Counted from the stretch's first letter, positions 7,744 through 16,120 are shown. The stretch is DNA of 64,000 nucleotides from Prevotella sp. (GCA_017459445.1 JAFUDJ010000022.1:38612-102611); one strand, 5' to 3'. The notes: a model not told the origin generated them from the letters alone. Numbers and translations are program-made.

Positions 7744-8463
7744 ATGATTAGATGCATAGCCATTGACGACGAGCCACTGGCGCTCCAGCAGATAGCCGCC
7801 TACATCGGGAAGGTGCCTTTCCTGAAACTGGCTGCCCAGTGCCAGAGCGCCATCGAGGCACGCCAGTTTCTCGAACAGAACACGGTGGATGCCGTCTTCT
7901 GCGACATCAACATGCCCGACCTGAACGGCATGGACTTTGTGAAATCGCTGGCGGTGCCGCCCCTCATCGTCTTCACCACCGCATACGCGGAATATGCCAT
8001 CGAGGGCTTCAAGGTTGCTGCCGTCGACTATCTGCTGAAACCCTTTGGCATGCAGGACTTCCTGCGGGCAGCCAACCGGCTGAAGGAGCGGATGGCCCCC
8101 TCCAACATTCCCCAACGGGAGGAGGCTCCGGGCGACGACACCATCTTCCTGAAAACAGAGTATCGCATCGTGAAGGTCAGCATCAGCGACATCCGCTATG
8201 TGGAGGCCATGAGCGAGTATCTGAAGGTGTTCGTAGAGGGCGATGCCAAGCCCATCATCACCCTGCTCTCCATGAAGAAGCTGGAGGAACGGCTGCCCGA
8301 CTGTTTCATGCGCATCCACCGTTCGTACATCATCAATCTGAACAAGATTCAGGAAGTCAACAAGAACCGCGTCATCATGGATGCCGACACCTACCTGCCC
8401 ATCGGCGACATGTACAAAGACGCGTTCCAGAAATACCTTGACACGAAATTTATCGGGAAATAA
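7744..8463 (+). CDS. LytTR-family response regulator
   Basis: 239 residues. The receiver domain (1-120) has acidic pocket DDE at 8-10, phospho-acceptor Asp54 (VFCDINMPD) and Lys99 (DYLLKPF). A LytTR DNA-binding domain follows from about 137 to 235 (KTEYRIVKVSISDIRYVEAM, FMRIHRSYIINLNKI). This is the standard partner of His_kinase-type LytS sensors such as the one at 5473. The expected kinase-regulator adjacency is broken by the 6667-7043 element and the toxin-antitoxin genes. Confidence 0.92.
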   Translation: MIRCIAIDDEPLALQQIAAYIGKVPFLKLAAQCQSAIEARQFLEQNTVDAVFCDINMPDLNGMDFVKSLAVPPLIVFTTAYAEYAIEGFKVAAVDYLLKPFGMQDFLRAANRLKERMAPSNIPQREEAPGDDTIFLKTEYRIVKVSISDIRYVEAMSEYLKVFVEGDAKPIITLLSMKKLEERLPDCFMRIHRSYIINLNKIQEVNKNRVIMDADTYLPIGDMYKDAFQKYLDTKFIGK

Positions 8464-8507
8464 AGAAATTTTTCTTTCCTGCGCGTACATTATTCATAAA
8501 TAATTTG

Positions 8508-8515
8508 TATCTTTG
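8508..8515 (+). promoter_or_regulatory. -7 box TATCTTTG for the desulfidase-like gene
   Basis: TATCTTTG lies 34 bp before the ATG at 8550. The -33 element is not clear. Confidence 0.5.
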
Positions 8516-8549
8516 TGGGCAAATAGCTAACCTGTACTAACCATAACAC

Positions 8550-9833
8550 ATGATAGACCAAGAAACGCGCAACCGCATCATCGCCCTGATACACGAGGAG
8601 GTAGTACCCGCCATAGGTTGTACTGAGCCGATGTGCGTAGCGCTCTGCACAGCCCGCGCCACGGAGCTGTTAGGACAGCGCCCCGAGCGCATCGACGCCT
8701 GGCTGAGCGGCAACATCATCAAGAACGCCATGGGCGTCGGCATTCCCGGCACAGGCATGACAGGACTGCCCATCGCCATGGCCCTGGGAGCCTTGATAGG
8801 CAAGAGTGAATACCAGCTGGAGGTGCTGAAAGACCTGACGCCCGAAGCCTTGGAGGACGGTAAGCGCTACCTTGAAGAAGGGCGCATCCATATCTACCTG
8901 AAGGAACACATCACGGAAAAGCTGTATGCCGAGGTGACATGCCACGCCGGCGACCGTCAGGCCACTGCCGTCATTGCCGGCGGCCATACCCGCTTCATTG
9001 AGCAGCCCATCAACCAGCCCATCAGCCCCATAAGTCCCATCAACCCCACAAGCCCTACAAGCCCCATACCCCTTAACATGCGCCTCGTCTACGACTTCGC
9101 CACCACGGCTCCCCTGGACGAAATCAGCTTCATCGAGGAAGCCCGCCACTACAACATGAATGCCGCCCGCGAAGCGCTGAAGGGCAACTACGGCCACAAC
9201 CTGGGCAAGACCATCGACCGTCCGCTGTCGAAAGGCATCTTCGGCAACAGCATCTACTCGCATATCATTGCACGCACGGCATCAGCTTGCGATGCCCGCA
9301 TGGGCGGTGCCATGATTCCCGTCATGTCCAATTCGGGCAGCGGCAACCAGGGCATCTGCGCCACCAACCCCGTCTGCGTCTATGCCAAGGAGAACGAAAA
9401 CACCCGCGAAGAGCTTATCCGCGCCCTGATGCTCAGCCATCTGACGGCCATCTACATCAAGCAGTCGCTCGGCAAGCTGTCGGCCCTCTGCGGCTGTGTG
9501 GTGGCCTCTATCGGCAGCAGCGTGGGCATCACCTACCTCATGGGCGGCGACTACGAGCACGTATGCCGCTCGGTGAAGAACATGATAGCCAACCTCACCG
9601 GCATGATATGCGACGGTGCCAAGCCCTCGTGCTCGCTGAAAATCACGTCGGGCGTCTCTACGGCCGTGCTCTCTGCCCTGCTGTCCATGGAGGGAAAGTG
9701 TGTCAGCAGCAACGAAGGCATCGTCGACGAGTGTGTCGACCGCTCCATCCATAACCTGACCAGCATCGGAGCCAACGGCATGGGGCCCACCGACGACATG
9801 GTACTCAGCATCATGACTGGCAAGAGCTGCTGA
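8550..9833 (+). CDS. cyuA: L-cysteine desulfidase-like protein (UPF0597/CyuA family)
   Basis: 427 residues. PAIGCTEPMCVALCTARA at about 21-38 is the family signature, and later Cys blocks (CATNPVC, CGC, CDGAKPSC) fit an iron-sulfur-binding enzyme that breaks cysteine into sulfide, ammonia and pyruvate. The family is also annotated as serine dehydratase alpha-like or UPF0597, so the substrate is inferred. Residues about 151-176 are an unusual low-complexity run (repeated PISPI/NPTSPTSPI) encoded by a short tandem repeat, absent from what I know of the family. AldA follows 64 bp downstream. Confidence 0.8.
   Translation: MIDQETRNRIIALIHEEVVPAIGCTEPMCVALCTARATELLGQRPERIDAWLSGNIIKNAMGVGIPGTGMTGLPIAMALGALIGKSEYQLEVLKDLTPEALEDGKRYLEEGRIHIYLKEHITEKLYAEVTCHAGDRQATAVIAGGHTRFIEQPINQPISPISPINPTSPTSPIPLNMRLVYDFATTAPLDEISFIEEARHYNMNAAREALKGNYGHNLGKTIDRPLSKGIFGNSIYSHIIARTASACDARMGGAMIPVMSNSGSGNQGICATNPVCVYAKENENTREELIRALMLSHLTAIYIKQSLGKLSALCGCVVASIGSSVGITYLMGGDYEHVCRSVKNMIANLTGMICDGAKPSCSLKITSGVSTAVLSALLSMEGKCVSSNEGIVDECVDRSIHNLTSIGANGMGPTDDMVLSIMTGKSC
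9001..9078 (+). repeat. In-frame short tandem repeat inside the desulfidase-like gene
   Basis: Repeats of roughly CCCATCA/CCCCATAAG/CCCTACAAG type, about nine bases per unit, that keep frame and encode an Ile/Asn/Ser/Pro run. Confidence 0.7.
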
Positions 9834-9897
9834 GCGACCGCCAAGAACTGAACCAGAGACTTGTAACATAATACACTAAAATTAAAACAAACTACGT

Positions 9898-11337
9898 ATG
9901 AAAGACTTAAGAATGTACATTGACGGCCAGTTCTGCCAAGCATCGGACGGCCAGTGGATTGACGTGTTGAACCCCTCGACGGAGGAAGTCATCTCCCGTC
10001 AGCCCAACGGAACCATTGAGGATGTGAACCGTGCACTGGACGCTGCCCGCGCCGCACAGAAGCAGTGGGCCAAGACACCCGCCATCGAGCGCGCCGCCTG
10101 GCTGAAGAAGCTGGCTAACGGCATCCGCGAGCGCCGCGAAGAATTCATCGACATCATCATGCGCGAACAGGGCAAGACGCTGACATGGGCTACCGTCGAG
10201 GTGGATGTCACAGCAGAGTATTTTGACTACATGGCATCGTTCGCACGCCACATCGAGGGAGAGATTATTCCCAGCGACCGTCCCAATGAGACCATCTTCC
10301 TGTCGAAGAAACCCATTGGCGTCGTGGCAGGCATTCTGCCGTGGAACTTCCCCTTCTTCCTCATTGCCCGCAAGGCCGGTGCTGCGCTCATTGCCGGTTG
10401 CACCATCGTCATCAAGCCGAGTCAGCTGACGCCGGAGAACTGTACCGTGTTCGGCGAGGTCGTGGATAAGGTAGGGCTGCCCAAAGGCGTCATCAACATC
10501 GTAACGGGTAAGGGAAGCGTCATCGGCAACGAGATGGCTGGAAGCCCGAAGATTGACATCGTCAGCGTCACGGGTTCCGTAGGTGCCGGCGAGAGCATCA
10601 TGGCTGCCGCCTCGAAGAACATCACCAAGGTGTCGTTAGAGCTGGGCGGCAAGGCTCCTGCCATCGTCTGCAAGGATGCCGACCTGGAGAAGGCAGCCCA
10701 GTGGATTGTCGACAGCCGCATCGGTAACAACGGCCAAATCTGCAACAACGCTGAGCGTGTCTATGTGCAGAAGGAGGTTAAGGCTGAGTTCACCAAGATT
10801 CTCGTTGAGAAGATGAAGGCCGTCAAGGTTGGCGACGTCTGCAAGGACCACAGCGTCGACATGGGTCCGCTGGTAGAGGCTCGTGCACTGGAGAGCGTGA
10901 CGGAGAAGGTGGAGCGCGCCATCAAGCAGGGTGCCAAACTGCTGTGCGGCGGCCACCGCGTCGGCGAAAAAGGCTACTTCTATGCCGCCACCGTGCTCGA
11001 CGACTGCCGTCAGGACATGGACATCATCCACGAGGAGACCTTCGGCCCCGTCATCCCATTGGTAGAGTTCGACACCATCGAGCAGGCCATCCAGTATGCC
11101 AACGACTGTGAGTACGGCTTGGCATCGTCGGTCTTCACCAAGGACATCGACACCGCAGCCCGTGTGGCCCGCGAGCTGGAGTTCGGCGAGACCTACATCA
11201 ACCGCGAGCACTTCGAGGCCATGCAGGGCTTCCATGCCGGCGTGAAGAAGAGCGGCATTGGCGGTGCCGACGGCAAGCACGGCATTGAGGAATACCTCGT
11301 CACCCATGTCACCTACCTTGACACTTGGTACAAGTAA
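9898..11337 (+). CDS. aldA: Aldehyde dehydrogenase, AldA (lactaldehyde/glycolaldehyde) type
   Basis: 479 residues, collinear with E. coli AldA along the whole length: MYIDGQF, GILPWNFPFFLIARK, LELGGKAPAIV (general base Glu248), ICNNAERVYVQK (nucleophile Cys282), FGETYINRE(H/N)FEAMQGFHAG and SGIGGADGKHG. The AldA family oxidises lactaldehyde or glycolaldehyde with NAD, typically in fucose, rhamnose or glycol use. The last codons (TACCTTGACACTTGGTACAA) are repeated twice more beyond the stop codon (see the repeat at 11302-11415). Confidence 0.92.
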   Translation: MKDLRMYIDGQFCQASDGQWIDVLNPSTEEVISRQPNGTIEDVNRALDAARAAQKQWAKTPAIERAAWLKKLANGIRERREEFIDIIMREQGKTLTWATVEVDVTAEYFDYMASFARHIEGEIIPSDRPNETIFLSKKPIGVVAGILPWNFPFFLIARKAGAALIAGCTIVIKPSQLTPENCTVFGEVVDKVGLPKGVINIVTGKGSVIGNEMAGSPKIDIVSVTGSVGAGESIMAAASKNITKVSLELGGKAPAIVCKDADLEKAAQWIVDSRIGNNGQICNNAERVYVQKEVKAEFTKILVEKMKAVKVGDVCKDHSVDMGPLVEARALESVTEKVERAIKQGAKLLCGGHRVGEKGYFYAATVLDDCRQDMDIIHEETFGPVIPLVEFDTIEQAIQYANDCEYGLASSVFTKDIDTAARVARELEFGETYINREHFEAMQGFHAGVKKSGIGGADGKHGIEEYLVTHVTYLDTWYK

Positions 11338-11415
11338 GCCACCATGTCAGCTACCTCGACATTTGGTACAAGTAAGCCACCATGTCAGCTACCTCGACAC
11401 TTGGTACGGGTAAGC
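11302..11415 (+). repeat. Three tandem 38-bp copies of the aldA 3' end
   Basis: Unit CACCATGTCAGCTACCTCGA followed by CAYTTGGTACAAGTAAGC, three times with few mismatches. The first copy is the true end of aldA including its TAA; the other two lie after the stop. Confidence 0.85.
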
Positions 11416-11448
11416 GAAAAGTTCATGCACAGCAGATGTGCTACCTAT

Positions 11449-11486
11449 AAAGAAAGAGGTTCCGAAGAATCGGAACCTCTTTCTTT
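11449..11486. terminator. Bidirectional hairpin terminator between aldA and tRNA-Val
   Basis: A perfect 17-bp stem (AAAGAAAGAGGTTCCGA / TCGGAACCTCTTTCTTT) with a 4-nt loop and T-rich ends on both strands. It sits between the convergent aldA and tRNA gene. Confidence 0.85.
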
Positions 11487-11487
11487 G

Positions 11488-11562
11488 TGGGCGCTGACGG
11501 ATTCGAACCGCCGACCCTCTGCTTGTAAGGCAGATGCTCTAAACCAGCTGAGCTAAGCGCCC
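11488..11562 (-). tRNA. tRNA-Val (anticodon TAC)
   Basis: On the minus strand the acceptor GGGCGCT pairs with AGCGCCC; D-stem GCTC/GAGC, anticodon stem TCTGC/GCAGA with loop CTTACAA (anticodon TAC), T-arm with TTCGAAT. 75 nt including the discriminator A; CCA is not encoded. The anticodon reads valine GUA/GUG codons. Confidence 0.95.
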
Positions 11563-11587
11563 TTTTCAAAAGCGAGTGCAAAGGTAC

Positions 11588-11705
11588 AAAGAAAAATAAA
11601 GAATGAAGAATGAAGAATGAAGAATTTTTCGCTTGTTAACTTTCTTTAAGAGAATATTCCCTATGCGGCAGCAAATTCTTCATTCTTCATTCCCTATTCT
11701 TCATT
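11588..11705. repeat. GAAGAAT-type short tandem repeats
   Basis: Runs of GAATGAAGAATGAAGAATGA and, in inverse orientation, TTCTTCATTCTTCATTCC flank the 3' end of the ACT gene. No gene is seen here. Confidence 0.7.
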
Positions 11706-12131
11706 TTATAACCTGTACAGGTCGCTGGCAGCCATCAAGTCCACCTTTTTCTCAGCCAGGATGCGCTCACAGCTCTCCAAGTCGGTAGGCCGGATGACGA
11801 CATGGGCAACGTCGCCGTTGGCAAAGCTGTACATATACTCGATGAAGACACCATTCTCCGACAGGTGTCTCAGCACCTTGGCCAGCGAACCGCTGGTATT
11901 GGGACAGGTGAAGCCGATGACATCGGTAATCTTCACGGCAAAGTGGGCGGCTTTCAACACCTGATAGGCTTTGTCGGGGTCGCTGACGATGCAGCGCAGA
12001 ATGCCGAAGTCAGAGTTGTCTGCAATACTCATGGCAGAGAGGTTCACCCCTGCCTCACCCAGGACGTCGGTCACCTCCGTAAGGCGGCCCGACTTGTTCT
12101 CAAGGAACACTGATAATTGTTTTGCTAACAT
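11706..12131 (-). CDS. Tandem ACT-domain protein
   Basis: 141 residues made of two ACT modules: about 3-66 (LSVFLENKSGRLTEVTDVLGEAGVNL) and about 69-138 (ITDVIGFTCPNTSGSLAKVLRHLSENG). ACT domains bind amino acids and regulate enzymes of their metabolism. It lies just downstream of a phenylacetate-CoA ligase gene on the same strand, a pairing common in Bacteroidetes and archaea, where the unit takes part in aryl-acid or 2-oxoacid metabolism. Regulation of PaaK by an aromatic amino acid is plausible but is inference. Confidence 0.85.
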   Translation of the reverse strand: MLAKQLSVFLENKSGRLTEVTDVLGEAGVNLSAMSIADNSDFGILRCIVSDPDKAYQVLKAAHFAVKITDVIGFTCPNTSGSLAKVLRHLSENGVFIEYMYSFANGDVAHVVIRPTDLESCERILAEKKVDLMAASDLYRL

Positions 12132-12139
12132 AGTTTTTT

Positions 12140-12241
12140 TAATTTATTCGTTGTTTCGAGGTTTCGTTATTTCGATATTTCGAGGTTTCGATATTCCGAA
12201 GTTTCGAGATTTCGAGATTTCGAGAATCCGAGAATCCGAGA
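12140..12241. repeat. Degenerate TTTCGAGA tandem repeats between paaK and the ACT gene
   Basis: About ten imperfect units of TTTCGAGAT/TTTCGATAT/ATCCGAGA, roughly 8-9 bp, run from the paaK stop to just before the ACT start, filling the intergenic space of the presumed operon. Confidence 0.75.
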
Positions 12242-13540
12242 TTAGAGTTTTCGGTTATCAATGACGCGCTTGGCCTTGCCCGTGGAGCGCTCTATTCCTT
12301 TCGGCTCCACCAGCCTGACCTTGAAGCCCAGGCCGATGACGCTACGCAGCTCGGCCTCCAACTTCTTTTGCAGACCTACCATGGTCGCCATGTCGTCGGT
12401 GAAGAAGTCCTCCTTCACCTCCACCTTCAGCTCACTGGTGTCGGTATTGTTCACGCGGTCGACGGTCAGCAGGAAGTGTGGCTCATACTCCGGCAGCGAG
12501 AGGATGACCGCTTCGATTTGCGACGGGAACACGTTGACGCCACGGATAATCAGCATATCGTCGCAGCGGCCCAGAATGCGGTCCATGCGCACCAGGGTTC
12601 GTCCGCACTGGCACTTCTCATAGTGCAGGGCCGTCAGGTCGTGGGTGCGATAGCGCAGCAGCGGCATGCCCTCCTTCGTCAGGTGGGTGAATGTCAGCTC
12701 GCCCAGCTGTCCCTCAGGCATCGGCTCACCCGTCTCGGGATTCAGGATTTCGGGGTAGAAGTAGTCCTCGTTGAGATGCGTGCCGCACTGGTGGCAGCAC
12801 TCATAGCCCACACCGGGACCGGCAATCTCGGAGAGGCCATAGATGTCGTAAGCCTTGATGCCCATCAAGCTCTCTAACTTCTGGCGCATCTCCTCGGTCC
12901 ACGGCTCAGCGCCAAAGGCGCCAATCTTCAGCTTGAACTCGTCGCGCTGCCATTCCGATTCGCGCATGGCCTCGCCGAGGAACATAGCATAGCTGGGTGT
13001 GCAGCACAGCACGGTGGCGCCGAAGTCGTGCATCAGCGTTATCTGCTTCTGTGTGTTACCGCTCGACATAGGGATGACCGAGGCTCCGATGTTCTGCGCA
13101 CCATCGTGGGCACCCAGTCCGCCGGTAAACAGACCGTAGCCATAGCTGACTTGGAAGATGTCGTCCTTCGTAGCCCCGTAGGCCGTAAAGGCACGTGAGA
13201 TGGCCTCCGCCCACATGGCGAGGTCCTTACGGGTGTGCAGCACGACGACGGGCTTTCCCGTCGTACCGCTGGAGGCATGGATGCGCACTATCTGCGACAT
13301 AGGCACGGCAGCCAATCCGAAGGGATAGTTGTCGCGCAGGTCGAGTTTATTGGTAAAAGGCAGCTTGGTGATGTCGTCAATCGACTTGATGTCACCCGGC
13401 TCCAGTCCCATCTCCTGAAACTTACGGCGGTAGAACGGCGTGTTGTGATACACGTATTCTGCCATCTTTCTCAAACGAATGCTCTGTATTTCGCGCAGTT
13501 GTTCGCGGTCCATACACTCTACGGTTTCATTCCAAATCAT
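12242..13540 (-). CDS. paaK: Phenylacetate-CoA ligase family protein
   Basis: 432 residues. The adenylate-forming core shows the phosphate loop ASSGTTGKPVVV, a YGLSEIAGPGVGYEC block with the following CHQCGTHLNEDYF, and hinge/C-terminal IIRGVNVFPSQIEAVIL and STGKAKRVID. PaaK-type enzymes make aryl-acyl-CoA from the acid, ATP and CoA. In gut Bacteroidetes this gene typically goes with an ACT protein, as here, and works on aryl acids from aromatic amino acid breakdown. The start ATG at 13540 matches the family N-terminus (MIWNETVECMDREQLREIQ). Confidence 0.92.
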   Translation of the reverse strand: MIWNETVECMDREQLREIQSIRLRKMAEYVYHNTPFYRRKFQEMGLEPGDIKSIDDITKLPFTNKLDLRDNYPFGLAAVPMSQIVRIHASSGTTGKPVVVLHTRKDLAMWAEAISRAFTAYGATKDDIFQVSYGYGLFTGGLGAHDGAQNIGASVIPMSSGNTQKQITLMHDFGATVLCCTPSYAMFLGEAMRESEWQRDEFKLKIGAFGAEPWTEEMRQKLESLMGIKAYDIYGLSEIAGPGVGYECCHQCGTHLNEDYFYPEILNPETGEPMPEGQLGELTFTHLTKEGMPLLRYRTHDLTALHYEKCQCGRTLVRMDRILGRCDDMLIIRGVNVFPSQIEAVILSLPEYEPHFLLTVDRVNNTDTSELKVEVKEDFFTDDMATMVGLQKKLEAELRSVIGLGFKVRLVEPKGIERSTGKAKRVIDNRKL

Positions 13541-13588
13541 AGTCCAGTCTCTCCTATTAATTTTTGTTGTTAGTGATTATCATTTCGG

Positions 13589-14755
13589 TCATTTCAGTTC
13601 GATGGTGGCACGGCGGTTGTTATCGGCAGGAGCCAGGGTATCTACGCCACCGGCGGCCACGACCTCTATCTTTTCCCTGCCAACGCCTAAGCGCACCAGT
13701 TCGTCGGCCACAGCCTGGGCACGGAGCTCAGAGAGCTTCCTGTTACGCTCGGCACCGCCAGTCTTACTGTCGGCATAGCCTGTCACGACCACACGGCAGC
13801 CCGCATTCTTGGCGGTCTCTGCCAGCGACTGCACGTTCTGGCGGTCACGACTCGATGCCAAGCGGGCTTGTCCCTTCTCGAAAAATACCGAGACGGGAGC
13901 GGTAACCATCACCGTCTCCGGCTTGCGCTCCACCTCCGCCACGGCTGCGGTGTTATAGGTCGGTTCGGGACATTTCTTCGCCAACTCTTCCTGCAGGAGC
14001 TGGTTCGCGTAATGGACATCGGCCAGCTGTGCATTCAGCGCGTCGATTTCTCCTAAGAGCAGAGCTTCGCTGGCACCGGTATCGGTTGCCTTCTCCCAGC
14101 GCGACTTACCCAAGCCCAGCGTCAGGCCTATCTCAGCCGTCAGCTGCTGGTGGCGTTTCTTCAGACCCAGTCCTTGGTTGGCAGCCTCCCAGCTGTTCCA
14201 TCCTATCTCGGCATTGACCGACACCTTGCGCGACAGCCGGAACGTGTTCAGCAGTCCGCAACTGAGCTGTGTCGAATAATGGTTTTGCGACATATTGCGG
14301 TTGATGCCCGCCCCGATATAGGGAATGACATTCCATACGCGCTGCCCGTTATAGCCTAACAGCAGGTTGCTCACATTCAGCAGCACCTGCTCGTTGGCAG
14401 CCCAGTATTTGTCGGGCTCGACGCCACCATCAGACTTGGAGCCTAAGCGCCATGCATTCACCTTGGTACGCAGGCCCAGCCCCGGCGTGAACCACTTGCC
14501 CAAGGCCACCGACATGCCCAGGCCCGTATAGCCCTGGCCGCCGCCAGAAGGGAACTGATGGAACGGCGCCGTCAGCATGCGGCGCCCACCGTCGGCACCG
14601 TAGAAGGCGTTCCACGTCACGTTGCCCTGCACAAACCAATTACTCCAGAAGCGGTTGGTCACAACACTATGCTTCGAACCCGACACACTGCCGTCCTGAG
14701 CCGACAGCGGCATCGACAGGCTGGCCACGGCCAGCAGTAAAATCATCTTCTTCAT
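13589..14755 (-). CDS. OmpA-family outer membrane protein
   Basis: 388 residues with a signal peptide (LLAVASLSMPLSAQD). Residues about 30-220 form an outer-membrane beta-barrel (alternating aromatic strands, FVQGNVTWNAFYG, YNGQRVWNVIPYIGAG). A short coiled linker (EIDALNAQLADVHYANQLLQ) leads to a C-terminal OmpA peptidoglycan-binding domain with VTGYADSKTGGAERNRKLSE and RRATIEL. It likely links the outer membrane to peptidoglycan. It has its own promoter on the minus strand, so it is probably not part of the paaK operon. Confidence 0.9.
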   Translation of the reverse strand: MKKMILLLAVASLSMPLSAQDGSVSGSKHSVVTNRFWSNWFVQGNVTWNAFYGADGGRRMLTAPFHQFPSGGGQGYTGLGMSVALGKWFTPGLGLRTKVNAWRLGSKSDGGVEPDKYWAANEQVLLNVSNLLLGYNGQRVWNVIPYIGAGINRNMSQNHYSTQLSCGLLNTFRLSRKVSVNAEIGWNSWEAANQGLGLKKRHQQLTAEIGLTLGLGKSRWEKATDTGASEALLLGEIDALNAQLADVHYANQLLQEELAKKCPEPTYNTAAVAEVERKPETVMVTAPVSVFFEKGQARLASSRDRQNVQSLAETAKNAGCRVVVTGYADSKTGGAERNRKLSELRAQAVADELVRLGVGREKIEVVAAGGVDTLAPADNNRRATIELK

Positions 14756-14778
14756 ATCTGCTTTTCGCTAATTTAGTG

Positions 14779-14809
14779 CAAATATAAATATTTTTTTTAG
14801 AAATACAAA
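14779..14809 (-). promoter_or_regulatory. Promoter of the OmpA-family gene
   Basis: On the minus strand TTTG (14809-14806), 19 bp, TATATTTG (14786-14779), 24 bp before the ATG at 14755. Confidence 0.7.
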
Positions 14810-14814
14810 GTTTT

Positions 14815-14846
14815 TTTGGCTATTTCAGTTTTTTATCTTACTTTTG
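14815..14846 (+). promoter_or_regulatory. Promoter that fixes the start of the secreted protein at 14865
   Basis: TTTG 14815-14818, 20 bp, TACTTTTG 14839-14846. An in-frame TTG at 14844 lies inside the -7 box, so translation must begin at the ATG at 14865. Confidence 0.7.
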
Positions 14847-14864
14847 CAACAAACTTTTGCGTCT

Positions 14865-15875
14865 ATGAGAAAATTATATCTCCTGTTAACAGTTTTTACT
14901 GCCTTTACCACCGTTCAGGCACAAGTCAGCAACGAGGAAAAAACATCGCAGGCATTCCGCCACTTAGACATCAGCCTGACAGCCGGCACCACGGGCATCG
15001 GCTTCGACCTGGCCACCCCCATAGTCAGCGACCTCGTACAGCTACGGGCAGGCTTCGACATCATGCCGCGCTGGGAAAAGAAGATGCATTTCGACATCCA
15101 GTCGTTCGATGCCGACGGCAACGTCGTCAGCCAGAAGTTCGACCGCCTGTCGTCGCTGATGTACGACGTCACCGGCTACAAGGTCGATGCCAACATAGAC
15201 ATGATAGGCAAGCCTACCTACTGGAACGTGAAGCTGCTCGTCGATGTGTTCCCCTTCCGCAACAAGCACTGGCACTTCACCGCCGGCTTCTACTGGGGAC
15301 CGTCGAAGATTGCCGAGGCTTACAATACCACCGAGGACGCCCCGTCGCTCTTCGCCGTCGGCATGTACAACCACCTGTACCAGAATGCTTGGAACAATTA
15401 CAATGGCATCTATACCCCGCTGTATGAGCTGAATGAGGATACGGACATCATGTTAGATGGAGAAATACGCGACAAACTGCTACAGTATGGCCGTATGGGT
15501 ATCCACGTCGGCGACTATGTCCGCGACATCTACGATGCCGACGGCAACCTCATCCATCACGAGGGGGAGCCTTACCGCATGGAGCCTGATGAGAACAGCA
15601 TGGTACGGGCCACCGCCAAGGTGAACAGCTTCAAGCCTTACTTAGGCTTCGGCTATGGCGGCCGCCTCATCAAGGGCAACGACAACTACCACGTATCCTT
15701 CGACTGCGGCCTGCTGTTCTGGGGCGGCACTCCCGACTGCGTCACCCACGACGGCACCAACCTGACCAAGGACGTGCGCAACATCAGCGGCAAGGTCGGC
15801 ACCTATGTCGACCTCATGAGCGACTTCAAAGTCTTCCCGGTACTGAACCTGCGCCTGACGAAAAAGATATTCTAA
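14865..15875 (+). CDS. Secreted/outer-membrane protein of unknown function
   Basis: 336 residues from the ATG at 14865, with signal peptide MRKLYLLLTVFTAFTTVQAQ. The remainder has Asp/Tyr-rich beta-strand segments (TYWNVKLLVDVFPFRNKHWHFTAGFYWGP, VNSFKPYLGFGYGGRLI, SFDCGLLFWGG) typical of a Bacteroidetes outer-membrane barrel, ending in VFPVLNLRLTKKIF with an aromatic C-terminal residue. I do not recognise a named family. It is divergent from the OmpA gene, and its stop codon abuts a repeat element. Confidence 0.8.
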   Translation: MRKLYLLLTVFTAFTTVQAQVSNEEKTSQAFRHLDISLTAGTTGIGFDLATPIVSDLVQLRAGFDIMPRWEKKMHFDIQSFDADGNVVSQKFDRLSSLMYDVTGYKVDANIDMIGKPTYWNVKLLVDVFPFRNKHWHFTAGFYWGPSKIAEAYNTTEDAPSLFAVGMYNHLYQNAWNNYNGIYTPLYELNEDTDIMLDGEIRDKLLQYGRMGIHVGDYVRDIYDADGNLIHHEGEPYRMEPDENSMVRATAKVNSFKPYLGFGYGGRLIKGNDNYHVSFDCGLLFWGGTPDCVTHDGTNLTKDVRNISGKVGTYVDLMSDFKVFPVLNLRLTKKIF

Positions 15876-16100
15876 ATAACCACGAATTTCACAAATGCTA
15901 ATTTAATTATTTGCTACGCGCAGGTAAACTATTCAGCGAATCGTCAAGAACCTCTTTTTTTGAAACAAATTGGCACTAATTGGCACTAATTTTATCCACA
16001 AATTATAAGAAATATTCGTGGAAAGGCCACATTGGTGGCCGTAATTTGTGACAATTTGTGCCAATTTGTTTCTGAAAACATTCGTGAAATTCGTGGTTAT
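15876..16100. mobile_element. Dispersed intergenic repeat, copy A, with 17-bp perfect terminal inverted repeats
   Basis: ATAACCACGAATTTCAC (15876-15892) is exactly inverted at 16084-16100. Inside are TTCAGCGAATCG, tandem TTGGCACTAA units, a TTATCCACA 9-mer (15992-16000), the GGCCACATTGGTGGCC hairpin and TTTGTTTCTGAAAACA. The core recurs at 37885-38310 and 62660-62850. No coding sequence is seen. Confidence 0.75.
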
Positions 16101-16120
16101 AATATAGGTGCTTTTGCCGT

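Noticed and set aside
11344-11556. A 70-codon frame overlapping the aldA tail repeats and the tRNA gene
   Set aside because: It runs through the terminator hairpin and antisense to tRNA-Val.
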